Origin: UBA11346 sp038060575
GTDB lineage: Bacteria; Planctomycetota; UBA11346
DNA length: 64,000 bases
NCBI GenBank assembly: GCA_964652775.1
Contig: CAZZAM010000005.1
Coordinates: 1-64,000 of the forward strand
Direction of reading: 5' to 3'
Positions within the stretch are counted from its first letter, which is position 1. Each line of letters opens with the position of its first letter. The position numbers and the translations under genes are program-made. Below the pieces are notes generated by a model. It had not been told where the DNA came from, did not search any database, and was given only the letters and a program-made list of their open reading frames with translations. Positions 15,887 to 28,844 of the stretch are shown here, piece by piece.

Positions 15887-16990
15887 TCAGCGGGGTGCAG
15901 GGGGACTGCAGGTCGGGCACGGCGCAGCGGTGTCTATGCTCGCCGTTTCGTTGGGCCACCAGCGGTGCTTGAACCAGAAGGCGACGCTGACCAGGGCGAT
16001 CAGCGCCGGCACCTCGGCAAGAGGTCCGATCACCGCAGCGAAGGCGGCGCCGTGGGTCAAACCGAAGGTCGCCAAAGCGACAGCGATGGCCAATTCGAAG
16101 TTGTTGCCGGCGGAGGTGAAGGACAGGGTGGCGCTGACTGCGTAGCTGGCCCCGGCCTTGCGCGCCATCCAGAACGAAGCCAGGAACATGATGCCGAAGT
16201 AGAGCAGCAACGGAATGACGATGCGTACCACGTCCAGTGGCTTGGTGAGGATCTGCTCGCCCTGGAGCGAGAACATCACGACGATGGTAAAAAGCAGGGC
16301 GATCAAGGTGATCGGACTGATCTTCGCGATGAAGCGCTCGTGATACCAGGCCTTGCCCTTGGCCTTCACCAAGGCGAAGCGGGTGAGCATGCCGGCGAGA
16401 AACGGGATGCCGAGGTAGATGAAGACGGAGAGGGCAATATCGCTCATGGTGACGTTGACCGCCACGCCCTGGACGCCGAACCAGCCCGGCGCCACCAGCA
16501 GAAAGAACCAAGCATAGAGGGCGAAGAACAGCACTTGGAAGAGCGCATTGAAGGCGACCAAGCCGGCGCAGTATTCACGGTCGCCTTTGGCGAGGTCGTT
16601 CCACACAATGACCATGGCGATGCAGCGGGCGAGGCCGACCAGGATGAGGCCCTGCATGAACTCCGGGCGATCGCGCAGGAAGATCAACGCCAGCGCGAAC
16701 ATCAGCACCGGTCCGACCACCCAGTTCTGCACTAGTGACAGGCCCAGCACCTTCCAATCGCTGAAGACGCGGTGCATCTCTTCGTAGCGCACTTTGGCCA
16801 GCGGCGGATACATCATCAGGATGAGCCCGATGGCGATGGGGATCGAGGTCGTGCCGACGGCCAAACCATTGATGCCTTGGCCGATCTGCGGCGCGTAGTG
16901 GCCCAGCGCCAGCCCAAGGCCCATGGCGAGGAAAATCCACAGAGTCAGGAAGCGGTCGAGAAAGGAGAGGCGGGGCTGCTGGTTAGCCAT
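15887..16990 (-). CDS. acr3: Arsenite efflux permease, ACR3 family
   Basis: 367-aa membrane protein with about ten hydrophobic helices and the ACR3 signature segments PCIAMV-like (LVGLARCIAMVIVWNDLAKGD) and GIPFLAGMLTRF. It exports arsenite across the inner membrane. It lies between arsR (43 bp upstream) and arsC. A 411-aa open frame on the opposite strand across this gene is a shadow of its codon bias. Confidence 0.93.
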   Translation of the reverse strand: MANQQPRLSFLDRFLTLWIFLAMGLGLALGHYAPQIGQGINGLAVGTTSIPIAIGLILMMYPPLAKVRYEEMHRVFSDWKVLGLSLVQNWVVGPVLMFALALIFLRDRPEFMQGLILVGLARCIAMVIVWNDLAKGDREYCAGLVAFNALFQVLFFALYAWFFLLVAPGWFGVQGVAVNVTMSDIALSVFIYLGIPFLAGMLTRFALVKAKGKAWYHERFIAKISPITLIALLFTIVVMFSLQGEQILTKPLDVVRIVIPLLLYFGIMFLASFWMARKAGASYAVSATLSFTSAGNNFELAIAVALATFGLTHGAAFAAVIGPLAEVPALIALVSVAFWFKHRWWPNETASIDTAAPCPTCSPPAPR

Positions 16991-17033
16991 AGGGTATTGT
17001 CGATTGACGATCGTGATTGCGACACATGTCGAT

Positions 17034-17369
17034 TCAGAGACTGGCGATCAGTACCTTGAGGCGCTTGAGGCTGGCGGCATCAATGCAATAGCACATCCGT
17101 GGACCATCGATTTTGCCCTGGATCAGCTCCGCATCATGCAACTGCTTGAGGTGCTGAGAAACGGTGGATTGCGCGAGTGGTATGTGCTCAACGATGTCAC
17201 CACAAATGCAGGTATTGCGCTCGATCAGGAGCTTGAGGATGCGGATTCGAGCGGGATGTCCGAGTGCTTTCGCCAGTACGGCCAATTCCTGTTCCTCGTT
17301 GCCCAGGGGCTGCGGTGCGTTTTTACGTCGCGGCGCGCAGGATTCAGGGACACAGGGGCGGCGACTCAT
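17034..17369 (-). CDS. arsR: ArsR-family arsenite-responsive repressor
   Basis: 111-aa winged-helix repressor. The metal-sensing pair C54 and C56 (NTCICGDIV) lies at the start of the recognition region, as in classical ArsR (ELCVCDL), followed by the HTH (LAQSTVSQHLKQLHDAELI). Extra N-terminal cysteines C6 and C11 could provide a third ligand. The start at 17369 (MSRRPCVPES) is preferred; the upstream extension overlaps the putative operator. It heads the arsR-acr3-arsC operon. Confidence 0.9.
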   Translation of the reverse strand: MSRRPCVPESCAPRRKNAPQPLGNEEQELAVLAKALGHPARIRILKLLIERNTCICGDIVEHIPLAQSTVSQHLKQLHDAELIQGKIDGPRMCYCIDAASLKRLKVLIASL

Positions 17370-17383
17370 CGTAAAAAGACGAT
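17368..17383 (-). promoter_or_regulatory. Candidate ArsR operator overlapping the arsR start
   Basis: A perfect inverted repeat ATCGT-N6-ACGAT overlaps the arsR start codon, next to an AT-rich ATATATAT stretch (17382-17389) in an otherwise GC-rich region. ArsR-family proteins bind such short inverted repeats at their own promoters. Binding is inferred. Confidence 0.45.
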
Positions 17384-17475
17384 ATATATTCCGGGTTGCA
17401 GTCAACCTAGGACAGCAACGGCCGCACCAATCACCAAGAAGCATTAGCGATGGCGGATATAACAAATTCAGCTCA

Positions 17476-18516
17476 TTGTTTCCGAGCGCCAACGCCTACG
17501 ACCCCGCCGTGCATCCCCATGCCAGCCTCTACGCGCGTGTCGCCATCGCCGCTTGGTCAGCATCGACACCAGCCGGTTCAGCATCGGCCGCACTGAGCGC
17601 CGTGCGTGCTCAAAGATCGCATCTTGGTCTCGACCCGAATTGGGGCTGGATGGGAACTTGCTCGATCGCAATGGATTGGCCGTCCCATATCGCCACACTC
17701 GCCAACGCCGTGATGCCGCAGCAACCTGGGCGCCTCGCGCTGGGGATTGGCAGCAGCAAAGGTAATCTCGTAGCTGTCGATCGGCAGTTGCGCGCACACT
17801 GGAATCACCAATGCGGTAGCAACGATTCTCCGCTCGCTGTCGCTCCCGGCGATGTCACCGCGCTCACCGCACGGTCGCTGCGTCTGAATTCGTACCTCCC
17901 CTGCGCTACCGCCGCTGCCTGCTCCACCGGTCTCGCCTGCCTGCTGGCGGGTGCTGATCTACTTGAACGGGGTCAAGCTGATACGGCACTGGTCGGTGCA
18001 GCGGAGCAGACGCCGACGCCGTGGCTCATGGCCGGTTTTTCCAACTCGGGTGTTTTATGCGGACAGACTCCACCGCAGGCCTTTGCCCAAGCGACCGGGT
18101 TTGCCCCCAGCTCAGGCGCGGCGATCATCGCACTTTCAACTCAGCTGCACCAGCATCCGTATCGGCTCTGCGCTGGCGTTCGCCTCGGTGACGCCGGCCA
18201 CGAAACCCATTTCACCGATCCCAATACCTTGCACACCGCGCTTGCAGCGCTGTGGGATGTCGCGCCCCGACCCGACCTCATCGTCTGCCACGCAACCGGA
18301 ACCGCACACGGCGACGCCTATGAACGCGCTGGACTGGATGCTGGTCCGTGGTCGCAGGTGCCGCGCTTGTGCTGCAAGCCGTGGCTTGGTCACAGTCTGG
18401 GCGCGAGTGCTGCCGTTGAGTTGGCAGTCGGGTTGGAAACTGGTCTGCGGCGGCTTTGGAAAATGTCGCTGGGATTCGGTGGTCATTTGGTCGCCGTTGC
18501 GATTGAACGGCAATAG
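17476..18516 (+). CDS. Beta-ketoacyl synthase-like protein
   Basis: 346-aa thiolase-fold protein with the full condensing triad: C149 (TAAACSTGLAC), H272 (CHATGTAHGD) and H306 (KPWLGHSLGASAAVEL). That matches elongating ketosynthases (KAS I/II), but it is about 60 aa shorter than FabF and has no neighbouring ACP, malonyl-transferase or reductase. No ATG is in frame in a sensible place; TTG 17476 or GTG 17509 are the best starts, so the 5' end is uncertain. It is divergent from arsR. It may serve a specialised lipid or secondary pathway. Confidence 0.65.
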   Translation: MFPSANAYDPAVHPHASLYARVAIAAWSASTPAGSASAALSAVRAQRSHLGLDPNWGWMGTCSIAMDWPSHIATLANAVMPQQPGRLALGIGSSKGNLVAVDRQLRAHWNHQCGSNDSPLAVAPGDVTALTARSLRLNSYLPCATAAACSTGLACLLAGADLLERGQADTALVGAAEQTPTPWLMAGFSNSGVLCGQTPPQAFAQATGFAPSSGAAIIALSTQLHQHPYRLCAGVRLGDAGHETHFTDPNTLHTALAALWDVAPRPDLIVCHATGTAHGDAYERAGLDAGPWSQVPRLCCKPWLGHSLGASAAVELAVGLETGLRRLWKMSLGFGGHLVAVAIERQ

Positions 18517-18681
18517 AAGCCTATGATTTAACGGCATGTTTGCCGATCTCTATTGTTCTGAACGACTGGCCACCCTCAATAAATTGGGCTTTTCGGTGTC
18601 TATTTTTGGTGGCGTCCTGCCATTTAACTTCCTAAAACTCATACTTGCGCCTCCAAACCGTGAATATACAAGTCCATGCAC

Positions 18682-18702
18682 AATCGGCGCAGACTGCCGA
18701 TT
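18682..18702 (+). promoter_or_regulatory. Palindrome before the NrpR-type gene
   Basis: A perfect inverted repeat AATCGGC-N7-GCCGATT ends 10 nt before the start codon of the regulator that heads the glutamate synthase genes. Its size and position suit an autoregulatory operator. A related CGGCA-TGTT-TGCCG hairpin lies at about 18533-18546. It differs from the GGAA-N6-TTCC operator of archaeal NrpR. Confidence 0.45.
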
Positions 18703-18712
18703 CTAGTAGGCC

Positions 18713-19855
18713 ATGACCATAGACTCTGCGGAAATATTGCCGATCGCTAATACGACAGCGCCCACTGGTACGCGACCATCGGCTGCATCGTTACGCGATT
18801 TGGTCCGCGAACACGCCGATCGGTTTCAGCCCATCCTCGCTGCCTTGCGTGACCAACCCTGGCGTGAATTGCTGACCGCTAGCGAACTGATGGACGCGTT
18901 GACCGCCCAAGGTCAGCAACTGTCCGAACGCACCCTGCGCCTCCACTGCGCCGAACTGTGCGAAGCGGGCCTCATCTTGCGCGAAGGTAAACGCGGTTAT
19001 CGGCTGACCGACATCGGCGTTGATATCGCTCGTGAGTTGACCGCCAGCCGTCGTCTCGGCTCCATCCTCTACCGGATGGAAGAGACGATGTGCCAACTCA
19101 CCTTCGACCCGGAACGACACGCCGGTCTCGTGTCGATTAATGCGTACGTGTTGCCGATTACCTTGCTGCGCACGTTGGTGGATGAAATCGACGCTGTCTA
19201 TCGCGCTGGCCTTGCCGTGGGCGATCGCGTGCTGCTCGCGGGTCCAGGCGACGACATCCTTGGCCGCGAAGTCCCCGCCGGACATGTTGGTCTTGGCACG
19301 ATCTGCTCACTCACGCTCGCAGGATTGCTGATGCGCCGTGGAGTTCCCACCCAGCCGATTTTTGGCGGGTTACTCCAGGTCAGTGATGGCAAGCCCGCGC
19401 ATGTACTAGAAATGGTGCGCTATGATTCGACCTCGCTCTCGCCTAACGAAATGTTCATCCGCGCCCATCTGACCAGCGTCGGTACCGCCGCGCGCAGCGG
19501 CTCAGGCGCGATCACTGCATCGTTCCGCGAACTGCCGATGAATGCGCTACCGGCTTTACGTGACGCGGTCACCTCACTGGATGAGCGGAAATTCTCCGGC
19601 ATTCTTGCGGTTGGCCGACCCGGTCTCCCGCTCATGAATATCCCCGTGCATGAAGGGCGCGTCGGCCTGGTTCTGGCTACCGGCCTGAATCCGCTCGCCT
19701 GCCTGTGGGAAAACGCCGTGTTGCACGCCTCCTCTGGCGAAGCTGATGCCTCGCGCCCGATGGTCGGACCCGCCGACTATGACAGTATGATTCCCCTCAC
19801 TGACCTCCGTGCCCGCGCAGCCGCACTCATTGCGACTGCCGGTGCCCTCGCCTGA
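18713..19855 (+). CDS. NrpR-type nitrogen regulator (winged helix + NrpR domain)
   Basis: 380-aa protein. Residues about 30-115 form a winged helix (LSERTLRLHCAELCEAGLI, RGYRLTDIGVDIAREL). The rest matches the NrpR/DUF128 regulatory domain: GHVGLGTICSLTLAGLLMRRGVP, FGGLLQ, YDSTSLSPNEMFIRAHLTSV, GSGAITASFREL and a late GLNPLACLWENAV. In methanogens NrpR represses nitrogen-assimilation genes and is released by 2-oxoglutarate. Here only one regulatory domain is present. The gene ends 10 bp before gltB, strongly suggesting control of glutamate synthase. Start ATG 18713 has TAGTAGG upstream. Family assignment is by motif recognition. Confidence 0.85.
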   Translation: MTIDSAEILPIANTTAPTGTRPSAASLRDLVREHADRFQPILAALRDQPWRELLTASELMDALTAQGQQLSERTLRLHCAELCEAGLILREGKRGYRLTDIGVDIARELTASRRLGSILYRMEETMCQLTFDPERHAGLVSINAYVLPITLLRTLVDEIDAVYRAGLAVGDRVLLAGPGDDILGREVPAGHVGLGTICSLTLAGLLMRRGVPTQPIFGGLLQVSDGKPAHVLEMVRYDSTSLSPNEMFIRAHLTSVGTAARSGSGAITASFRELPMNALPALRDAVTSLDERKFSGILAVGRPGLPLMNIPVHEGRVGLVLATGLNPLACLWENAVLHASSGEADASRPMVGPADYDSMIPLTDLRARAAALIATAGALA

Positions 19856-19865
19856 AGTAAACGAC

Positions 19866-24437
<4,572 letters not shown>

Positions 24438-24438
24438 A

Positions 24439-24466
24439 GTGGGGAGCGAATCATCATCATCCCCAC
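24439..24466 (+). promoter_or_regulatory. Stem-loop between gltB and gltD
   Basis: The 92-bp gap between the two subunit genes contains GTGGGGA-N14-TCCCCAC, a perfect 7-bp stem directly after the gltB stop. It has no T-run. It may stabilise the upstream mRNA or tune the ratio of large to small subunit. The role is inferred. Confidence 0.35.
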
Positions 24467-24529
24467 CGCAGCCGCTACTACTTCGATCGATCACTCGCAC
24501 CCACCTCTAACCACTCCGGCAATGACAAC

Positions 24530-26011
24530 ATGGGCGACCCCACAGGATTCCTAACTCACACACGGCGCGCACCGAAGTACAACCCGGTGTCCGAGCGGCT
24601 GCTCAATCACGATGAACACATTGAGATCCTTCCCGAAGAAGCCGTGCGTACGCAGGCGAGTCGCTGCATGGATTGCGGCGTTCCGTTCTGCATGACCGGT
24701 TGCCCGCTGGGCAACGTCATTCCCGATTGGAATGATTTGATTCATCGTGGCCGTTGGCATACCGCACTCAGCGTCCTGCACGCCACCAACAATTTCCCTG
24801 AATTTACTGGCCGCGTCTGTCCGGCCCCGTGCGAAAACTCGTGCGTACTCGGCATCATCGAACCGCCGATCACCATCAAGTTGCACGAAGTATCGATCGT
24901 CGATAAGGGCTTCGCGATGGGCTGGATCAAGCCTGAGCCACCGCCGGTGCGCACCGGCAAGAGCGTCGCCATCATCGGCTCGGGTCCGGCCGGTCTGGCG
25001 TGCGCCCAACAGCTCAACCGAGCTGGCCATCAGGTCACCGTGTTCGAAAAGTCCGACCGCGCCGGTGGACTGCTCATGTACGGCATCCCGCATTACAAAC
25101 TGCGTAAGGAAAAAGTGCAGCGCCGAATCGATTTGCTCGCGGCCGAAGGAATCATCTTCCGCTTCGGCGTGCACGTTGGCGTCACACTATCATTCGCTGA
25201 CTTGCAGCGTGACTTCAACGCCATCGTGCTAGCCACTGGGGCTGAAGCACCACGCGATCTGCCCATGCCGGGTCGCGACCTTGATGGTGTGCACTTCGCG
25301 ATGGAGTTCCTGCCGCAATCGAATCGCGCCAACTGGGGCGACGCCGACGTCGCAGCCCTTCACCCCAAACACCAAAAAATCTGGGCCAAGGACAAGCGCG
25401 TCATCGTCATTGGCGGTGGCGACACCGGCTCGGATTGCATCGGCACCAGTCTCCGCCAAGGCGCGACCAGTGTGACCAACTTCGAACTGATGCCCTGTCC
25501 ACCGGATGCCCGACCAACTGGCAATCCGTGGCCGCAATGGGCCCGCATCCGTCGCGTCAGCTCCAGCGTTGAAGAAATGGTCGACCACGGTGGCTCGGTC
25601 CACTACGGACTTGCGACGAAAGCGTTCTTTGGCGCCAACGGGAAAGTGACCGGACTGCAGACGATTGATCTCGATTGGTCCACGGGCAAGCCGGTCGAAA
25701 AGCCCGGCAGCGAGCGAACCTGGGAGGCAGACCTCGTCCTCCTCGCCATGGGATTCCTCGGCCCTCGCCGAGCCGGTCTGCTCGAACAGGCCGGAGTCGC
25801 GGTCGATGAACGCGGCAACGTCAAGACGGATGCTCGCACGCGCCAGACCAGCGTGCCCGGCGTATTCGCCGCTGGCGACGCACGCCGTGGACAATCGCTG
25901 GTGGTCTGGGCCATTTCTGAGGGCCGCGAAGTTGCCCGTGCAGTGGATGAGTACCTCATCGGCCAGCCCAGCCTCCTGCCCAGCGTGCGGCTTGATGCCT
26001 TCCAATACTGA
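24530..26011 (+). CDS. gltD: Glutamate synthase, small (beta) subunit
   Basis: 493-aa FAD/NAD(P)H-binding subunit that feeds electrons to GltB. The N-terminal cysteines for two 4Fe-4S clusters are present (CMDCGVPFCMTGCPLGN; CPAPCENSCVLG), followed by the FAD GxGxxG (IIGSGPAGLACAQQL), the GGLLMYGIPHYKLRK motif, the NAD(P)H site (VIVIGGGDTGSDCIGT) and the closing VFAAGDARRGQSLVVWAI motif. Full length for the family. A hybrid kinase gene follows 73 bp downstream on the same strand. Confidence 0.97.
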   Translation: MGDPTGFLTHTRRAPKYNPVSERLLNHDEHIEILPEEAVRTQASRCMDCGVPFCMTGCPLGNVIPDWNDLIHRGRWHTALSVLHATNNFPEFTGRVCPAPCENSCVLGIIEPPITIKLHEVSIVDKGFAMGWIKPEPPPVRTGKSVAIIGSGPAGLACAQQLNRAGHQVTVFEKSDRAGGLLMYGIPHYKLRKEKVQRRIDLLAAEGIIFRFGVHVGVTLSFADLQRDFNAIVLATGAEAPRDLPMPGRDLDGVHFAMEFLPQSNRANWGDADVAALHPKHQKIWAKDKRVIVIGGGDTGSDCIGTSLRQGATSVTNFELMPCPPDARPTGNPWPQWARIRRVSSSVEEMVDHGGSVHYGLATKAFFGANGKVTGLQTIDLDWSTGKPVEKPGSERTWEADLVLLAMGFLGPRRAGLLEQAGVAVDERGNVKTDARTRQTSVPGVFAAGDARRGQSLVVWAISEGREVARAVDEYLIGQPSLLPSVRLDAFQY

Positions 26012-26084
26012 CTGACTCACTGGCCCCCAAGCCTGAAAATCTAGTGCCTCAGACCAACGCTTTGCAGGCGCAGCAAGACACGCC

Positions 26085-28796
26085 ATGCTCCCGGTGATGT
26101 CACGGTCCGCACTCTGGCTCCTGCTCTGCTGTACAGCCCTCAGTGCGGCTGAGCCCGAACGGGTTCGCCTCCAGCTGAACTATTACCACCAATTCCAGTT
26201 TGCTGGCTACTACGCAGCAGTCATGCGTGGATATTTCGCCGATGAGGCCCTGGCTGTTGATATTTCCGAATTTCGAGCCGGGCTTGATGCGATGGATGAG
26301 TTGCATGCAGGCCGTGCCCAGTTCAGCATCCATGGCCCAAAAATCCTCGCTGACTGGGCCCGTGGTGCAGACGATGGGCTCGTGGCAGTCATCCATCAAC
26401 GTAGTCCAAACGTCATGCTCGTTCGCGAGGACAGCCGCTGGAAGACCTTGGCTGAATTATTGGAAACTCCGGCCATCAGACTCGTCGGTCCAACGCAGGA
26501 CCAGAATATTGAAATCAAACTCGCCCTCCATGACCTAGGCCTTGAACAATCCGCCGTTTTTCCCCGCCTGCGTCTTCCGGGTGATCTTGAGCTGTTTGCC
26601 CAAGGCATGCTTGATGCGCTGCCAGGCTATTCCACCAACGAGTCGTTCCGTCTCCGTCGGCTTGGCATCGCCACCCGCGAGTTACGCTATCAGACCAATC
26701 TACAGTCGCCGTTTTTTGGCGACTGCCTTGTCTGCACCGGCGAGATGCTACGTAATCGACCAGACCTAGTTGGACGTTTCCGTCGCGCCGTGTTGCGCGG
26801 CTGGAGATACGCACTGGATCACCGCGAAGAAGTCATCGCACTGATTCTGCGCTCGTACAACAGTGCTGGCCAAACAAATACCATTGAGCAACTTCGCGAC
26901 GAAGCCGAAGGAACTGCTACCCTCATTGATCGTCAGATCATTCCTATCGGCACCATCAACCCGACGCGGCTTGAAGCCATTGCCGACACCCTGAATTCCC
27001 ATCGTATGGCTGGGTCCGTGCGGCGGGATCTCGTGTTTGACGACCTAGACGCGACCCAGACGTGGCTGCCCTTTCTAGTCTGGTCTCTCGCGATCGTCGG
27101 CGGGGCATGCATCGCTTTGTTCGGTGTGGCGTGGATCTCGCGTCGTCGGCTCATCCAAACAACCCGCACCCAGCAGCGCATTCTTGATCTGGCCGAGGAG
27201 TTTTTCCTGTTCCACGCCCAGGCTGATGGCGCGACCGGACTGCGCATTACCAACGCCAGTTCGTCCCTCGGTCGCATTCTCGGTGCATCCATCTCTACCT
27301 GCCAAAATGACAGCTCGACGGTGCTACGCATGACCCATCCTGACGATCGTCATGGCTTGCTCAGTACTATGGCGAGCGCCATTGCCGATCGCCTGCCCCT
27401 ACGTCGCCGCTTCCGCATCGTACATCCCGATTATCCCCGCCCACGGCACCTGCTCCTGCATGCCATGCCGCTACGCGGAACGAATCCGCTCGAATTTGAT
27501 GGGCTGGTTCTTGATTTGACGACCGAAACCGAAGCAACTGGCGCTTTGCTTGAAGTCCAGCAACGTCTCGAAAAAACCCAACGTAATGAAAGTCTCGGCC
27601 TGCTTGCCGGTGGCGTGGCCCATGATTTTAACAACCTTCTTGGCGGAATCCGTGGCAATGCCGAACTGGCCCTAGCCCACCTTCCACCCGCTCATGAAGC
27701 ACGGCCACGTCTCGATCGGTTGCTGCAGGCAGTCGATCGCGCAGCCGGATTAGTGCGCCAGATCTTGGCCTATGCGGGCCGTGGTTCGATCGAGATTCGC
27801 CCCATCGATATCATCGATGAATGTCAGACGCTGCTCGATCTCCTCAAGCATTCCGTTCCTAAGAACATCACCTTGAAATTGGAGACGCCCGAAAAACTTC
27901 CGCCAGTCCTATTTGATCCTGCTCAACTCCAGCAGGTACTCATCAATCTGCTCATGAATGCCGCCGAAAGTTATCTCGGAAATCCCGGTCTCGTTCTCGT
28001 TAAGTTGTCCCGCTTCAACGCCAGCACGGTTGAAATCGTCATTACTGATCGCGGCTGCGGCATGGATGAGGCAACTCAGGCGCGCATGTTCGAGCCGTAC
28101 TTCACCACCAAGAAGACCGGTCATGGTCTTGGTCTGGCCGCTGTGCAGGGCATTATTCAGGCTTCCGGCGCGGACATGCATTGCCACTCACGCGGTGGCG
28201 TTGGTACAACCTTCACCCTGCATCTGGCCACCGACAAGACGCCTTCGCAGGATCTCACTGCAGCGCTTACCACACCTCCACCGGGCGGAACCCATCTGCT
28301 GGTCGTGGATGACAATGAGATCATGCGTGAAATAGCAGCGCAAATGGTGCGCGAACTTGGCTACACCGTTGACGTTGCCTGCGGTGGTGAAGAAGCCCAA
28401 CAATTCCTTGCCGATCCCAAGCGGGTGTACGCACTTATCATTCTCGATTGCTCGATGCCTGATGTGGATGGTCCCACCATCGTCCGTGATCTGCGCAAGC
28501 GCGGACAACGTATTCCGGTGGTCCTCGTCAGCGGCATGATGGACGCGGCAAAACTTGGAACTGGTGTTTTGGATCGGCAAACTCGATTCCTGGCCAAGCC
28601 ATTTTCAAAGGCCTTACTTGATCGGACCCTGCGCATTCTGTTGCGAACCCCAGACAAAAACGACAGCCTCCAGAATACGTTTGCTGCCATGCAGCGCGAA
28701 TCGCAGGTTCAACAGGTCGTGCGCCCCGAAACCACCAATCGGCTGGCCAACCCACAACCTCCAACCCCACCGCCGTCACCACCCACGGCAAAGTGA
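26085..28796 (+). CDS. Hybrid sensor histidine kinase with THI5/SsuA-like sensor
   Basis: 903-aa protein. A signal peptide is followed by a periplasmic substrate-binding domain of the NMT1/THI5-SsuA type (about 25-310; RLQLNYYHQFQFAGYYAAVMRGYF is its signature), one membrane helix (about 328-348), a PAS-like linker, a HisKA/HATPase kinase (H513 in GGVAHDFNNLLGG; GCGMDEATQARMFEPYFTTK; GHGLGLAAV) and a C-terminal receiver (LLVVDDNE, D788 in LDCSMPD). The sensor fold binds pyrimidine thiamine precursors or sulfonates in relatives. ATG 26097 is an alternative start. Closeness to gltBD suggests a nutrient signal but does not prove one. Confidence 0.88.
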   Translation: MLPVMSRSALWLLLCCTALSAAEPERVRLQLNYYHQFQFAGYYAAVMRGYFADEALAVDISEFRAGLDAMDELHAGRAQFSIHGPKILADWARGADDGLVAVIHQRSPNVMLVREDSRWKTLAELLETPAIRLVGPTQDQNIEIKLALHDLGLEQSAVFPRLRLPGDLELFAQGMLDALPGYSTNESFRLRRLGIATRELRYQTNLQSPFFGDCLVCTGEMLRNRPDLVGRFRRAVLRGWRYALDHREEVIALILRSYNSAGQTNTIEQLRDEAEGTATLIDRQIIPIGTINPTRLEAIADTLNSHRMAGSVRRDLVFDDLDATQTWLPFLVWSLAIVGGACIALFGVAWISRRRLIQTTRTQQRILDLAEEFFLFHAQADGATGLRITNASSSLGRILGASISTCQNDSSTVLRMTHPDDRHGLLSTMASAIADRLPLRRRFRIVHPDYPRPRHLLLHAMPLRGTNPLEFDGLVLDLTTETEATGALLEVQQRLEKTQRNESLGLLAGGVAHDFNNLLGGIRGNAELALAHLPPAHEARPRLDRLLQAVDRAAGLVRQILAYAGRGSIEIRPIDIIDECQTLLDLLKHSVPKNITLKLETPEKLPPVLFDPAQLQQVLINLLMNAAESYLGNPGLVLVKLSRFNASTVEIVITDRGCGMDEATQARMFEPYFTTKKTGHGLGLAAVQGIIQASGADMHCHSRGGVGTTFTLHLATDKTPSQDLTAALTTPPPGGTHLLVVDDNEIMREIAAQMVRELGYTVDVACGGEEAQQFLADPKRVYALIILDCSMPDVDGPTIVRDLRKRGQRIPVVLVSGMMDAAKLGTGVLDRQTRFLAKPFSKALLDRTLRILLRTPDKNDSLQNTFAAMQRESQVQQVVRPETTNRLANPQPPTPPPSPPTAK

Positions 28797-28844
28797 TTCG
28801 ATCCACCGTTGCAGAAATGCAGGCAGATCGCAAGGTGCGTCGTC

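Noticed and set aside
15500..16735. 411-aa open frame on the plus strand opposite acr3 and arsC
   Set aside because: It is antisense to two well-recognised genes, its product is rich in G/D/E/Q without domain signs, and it has no ribosome site. It is a codon-bias shadow.
17450..17600. ATG 17450 as start of the ketosynthase gene
   Set aside because: It is in a different frame from the conserved triad and meets a stop early.
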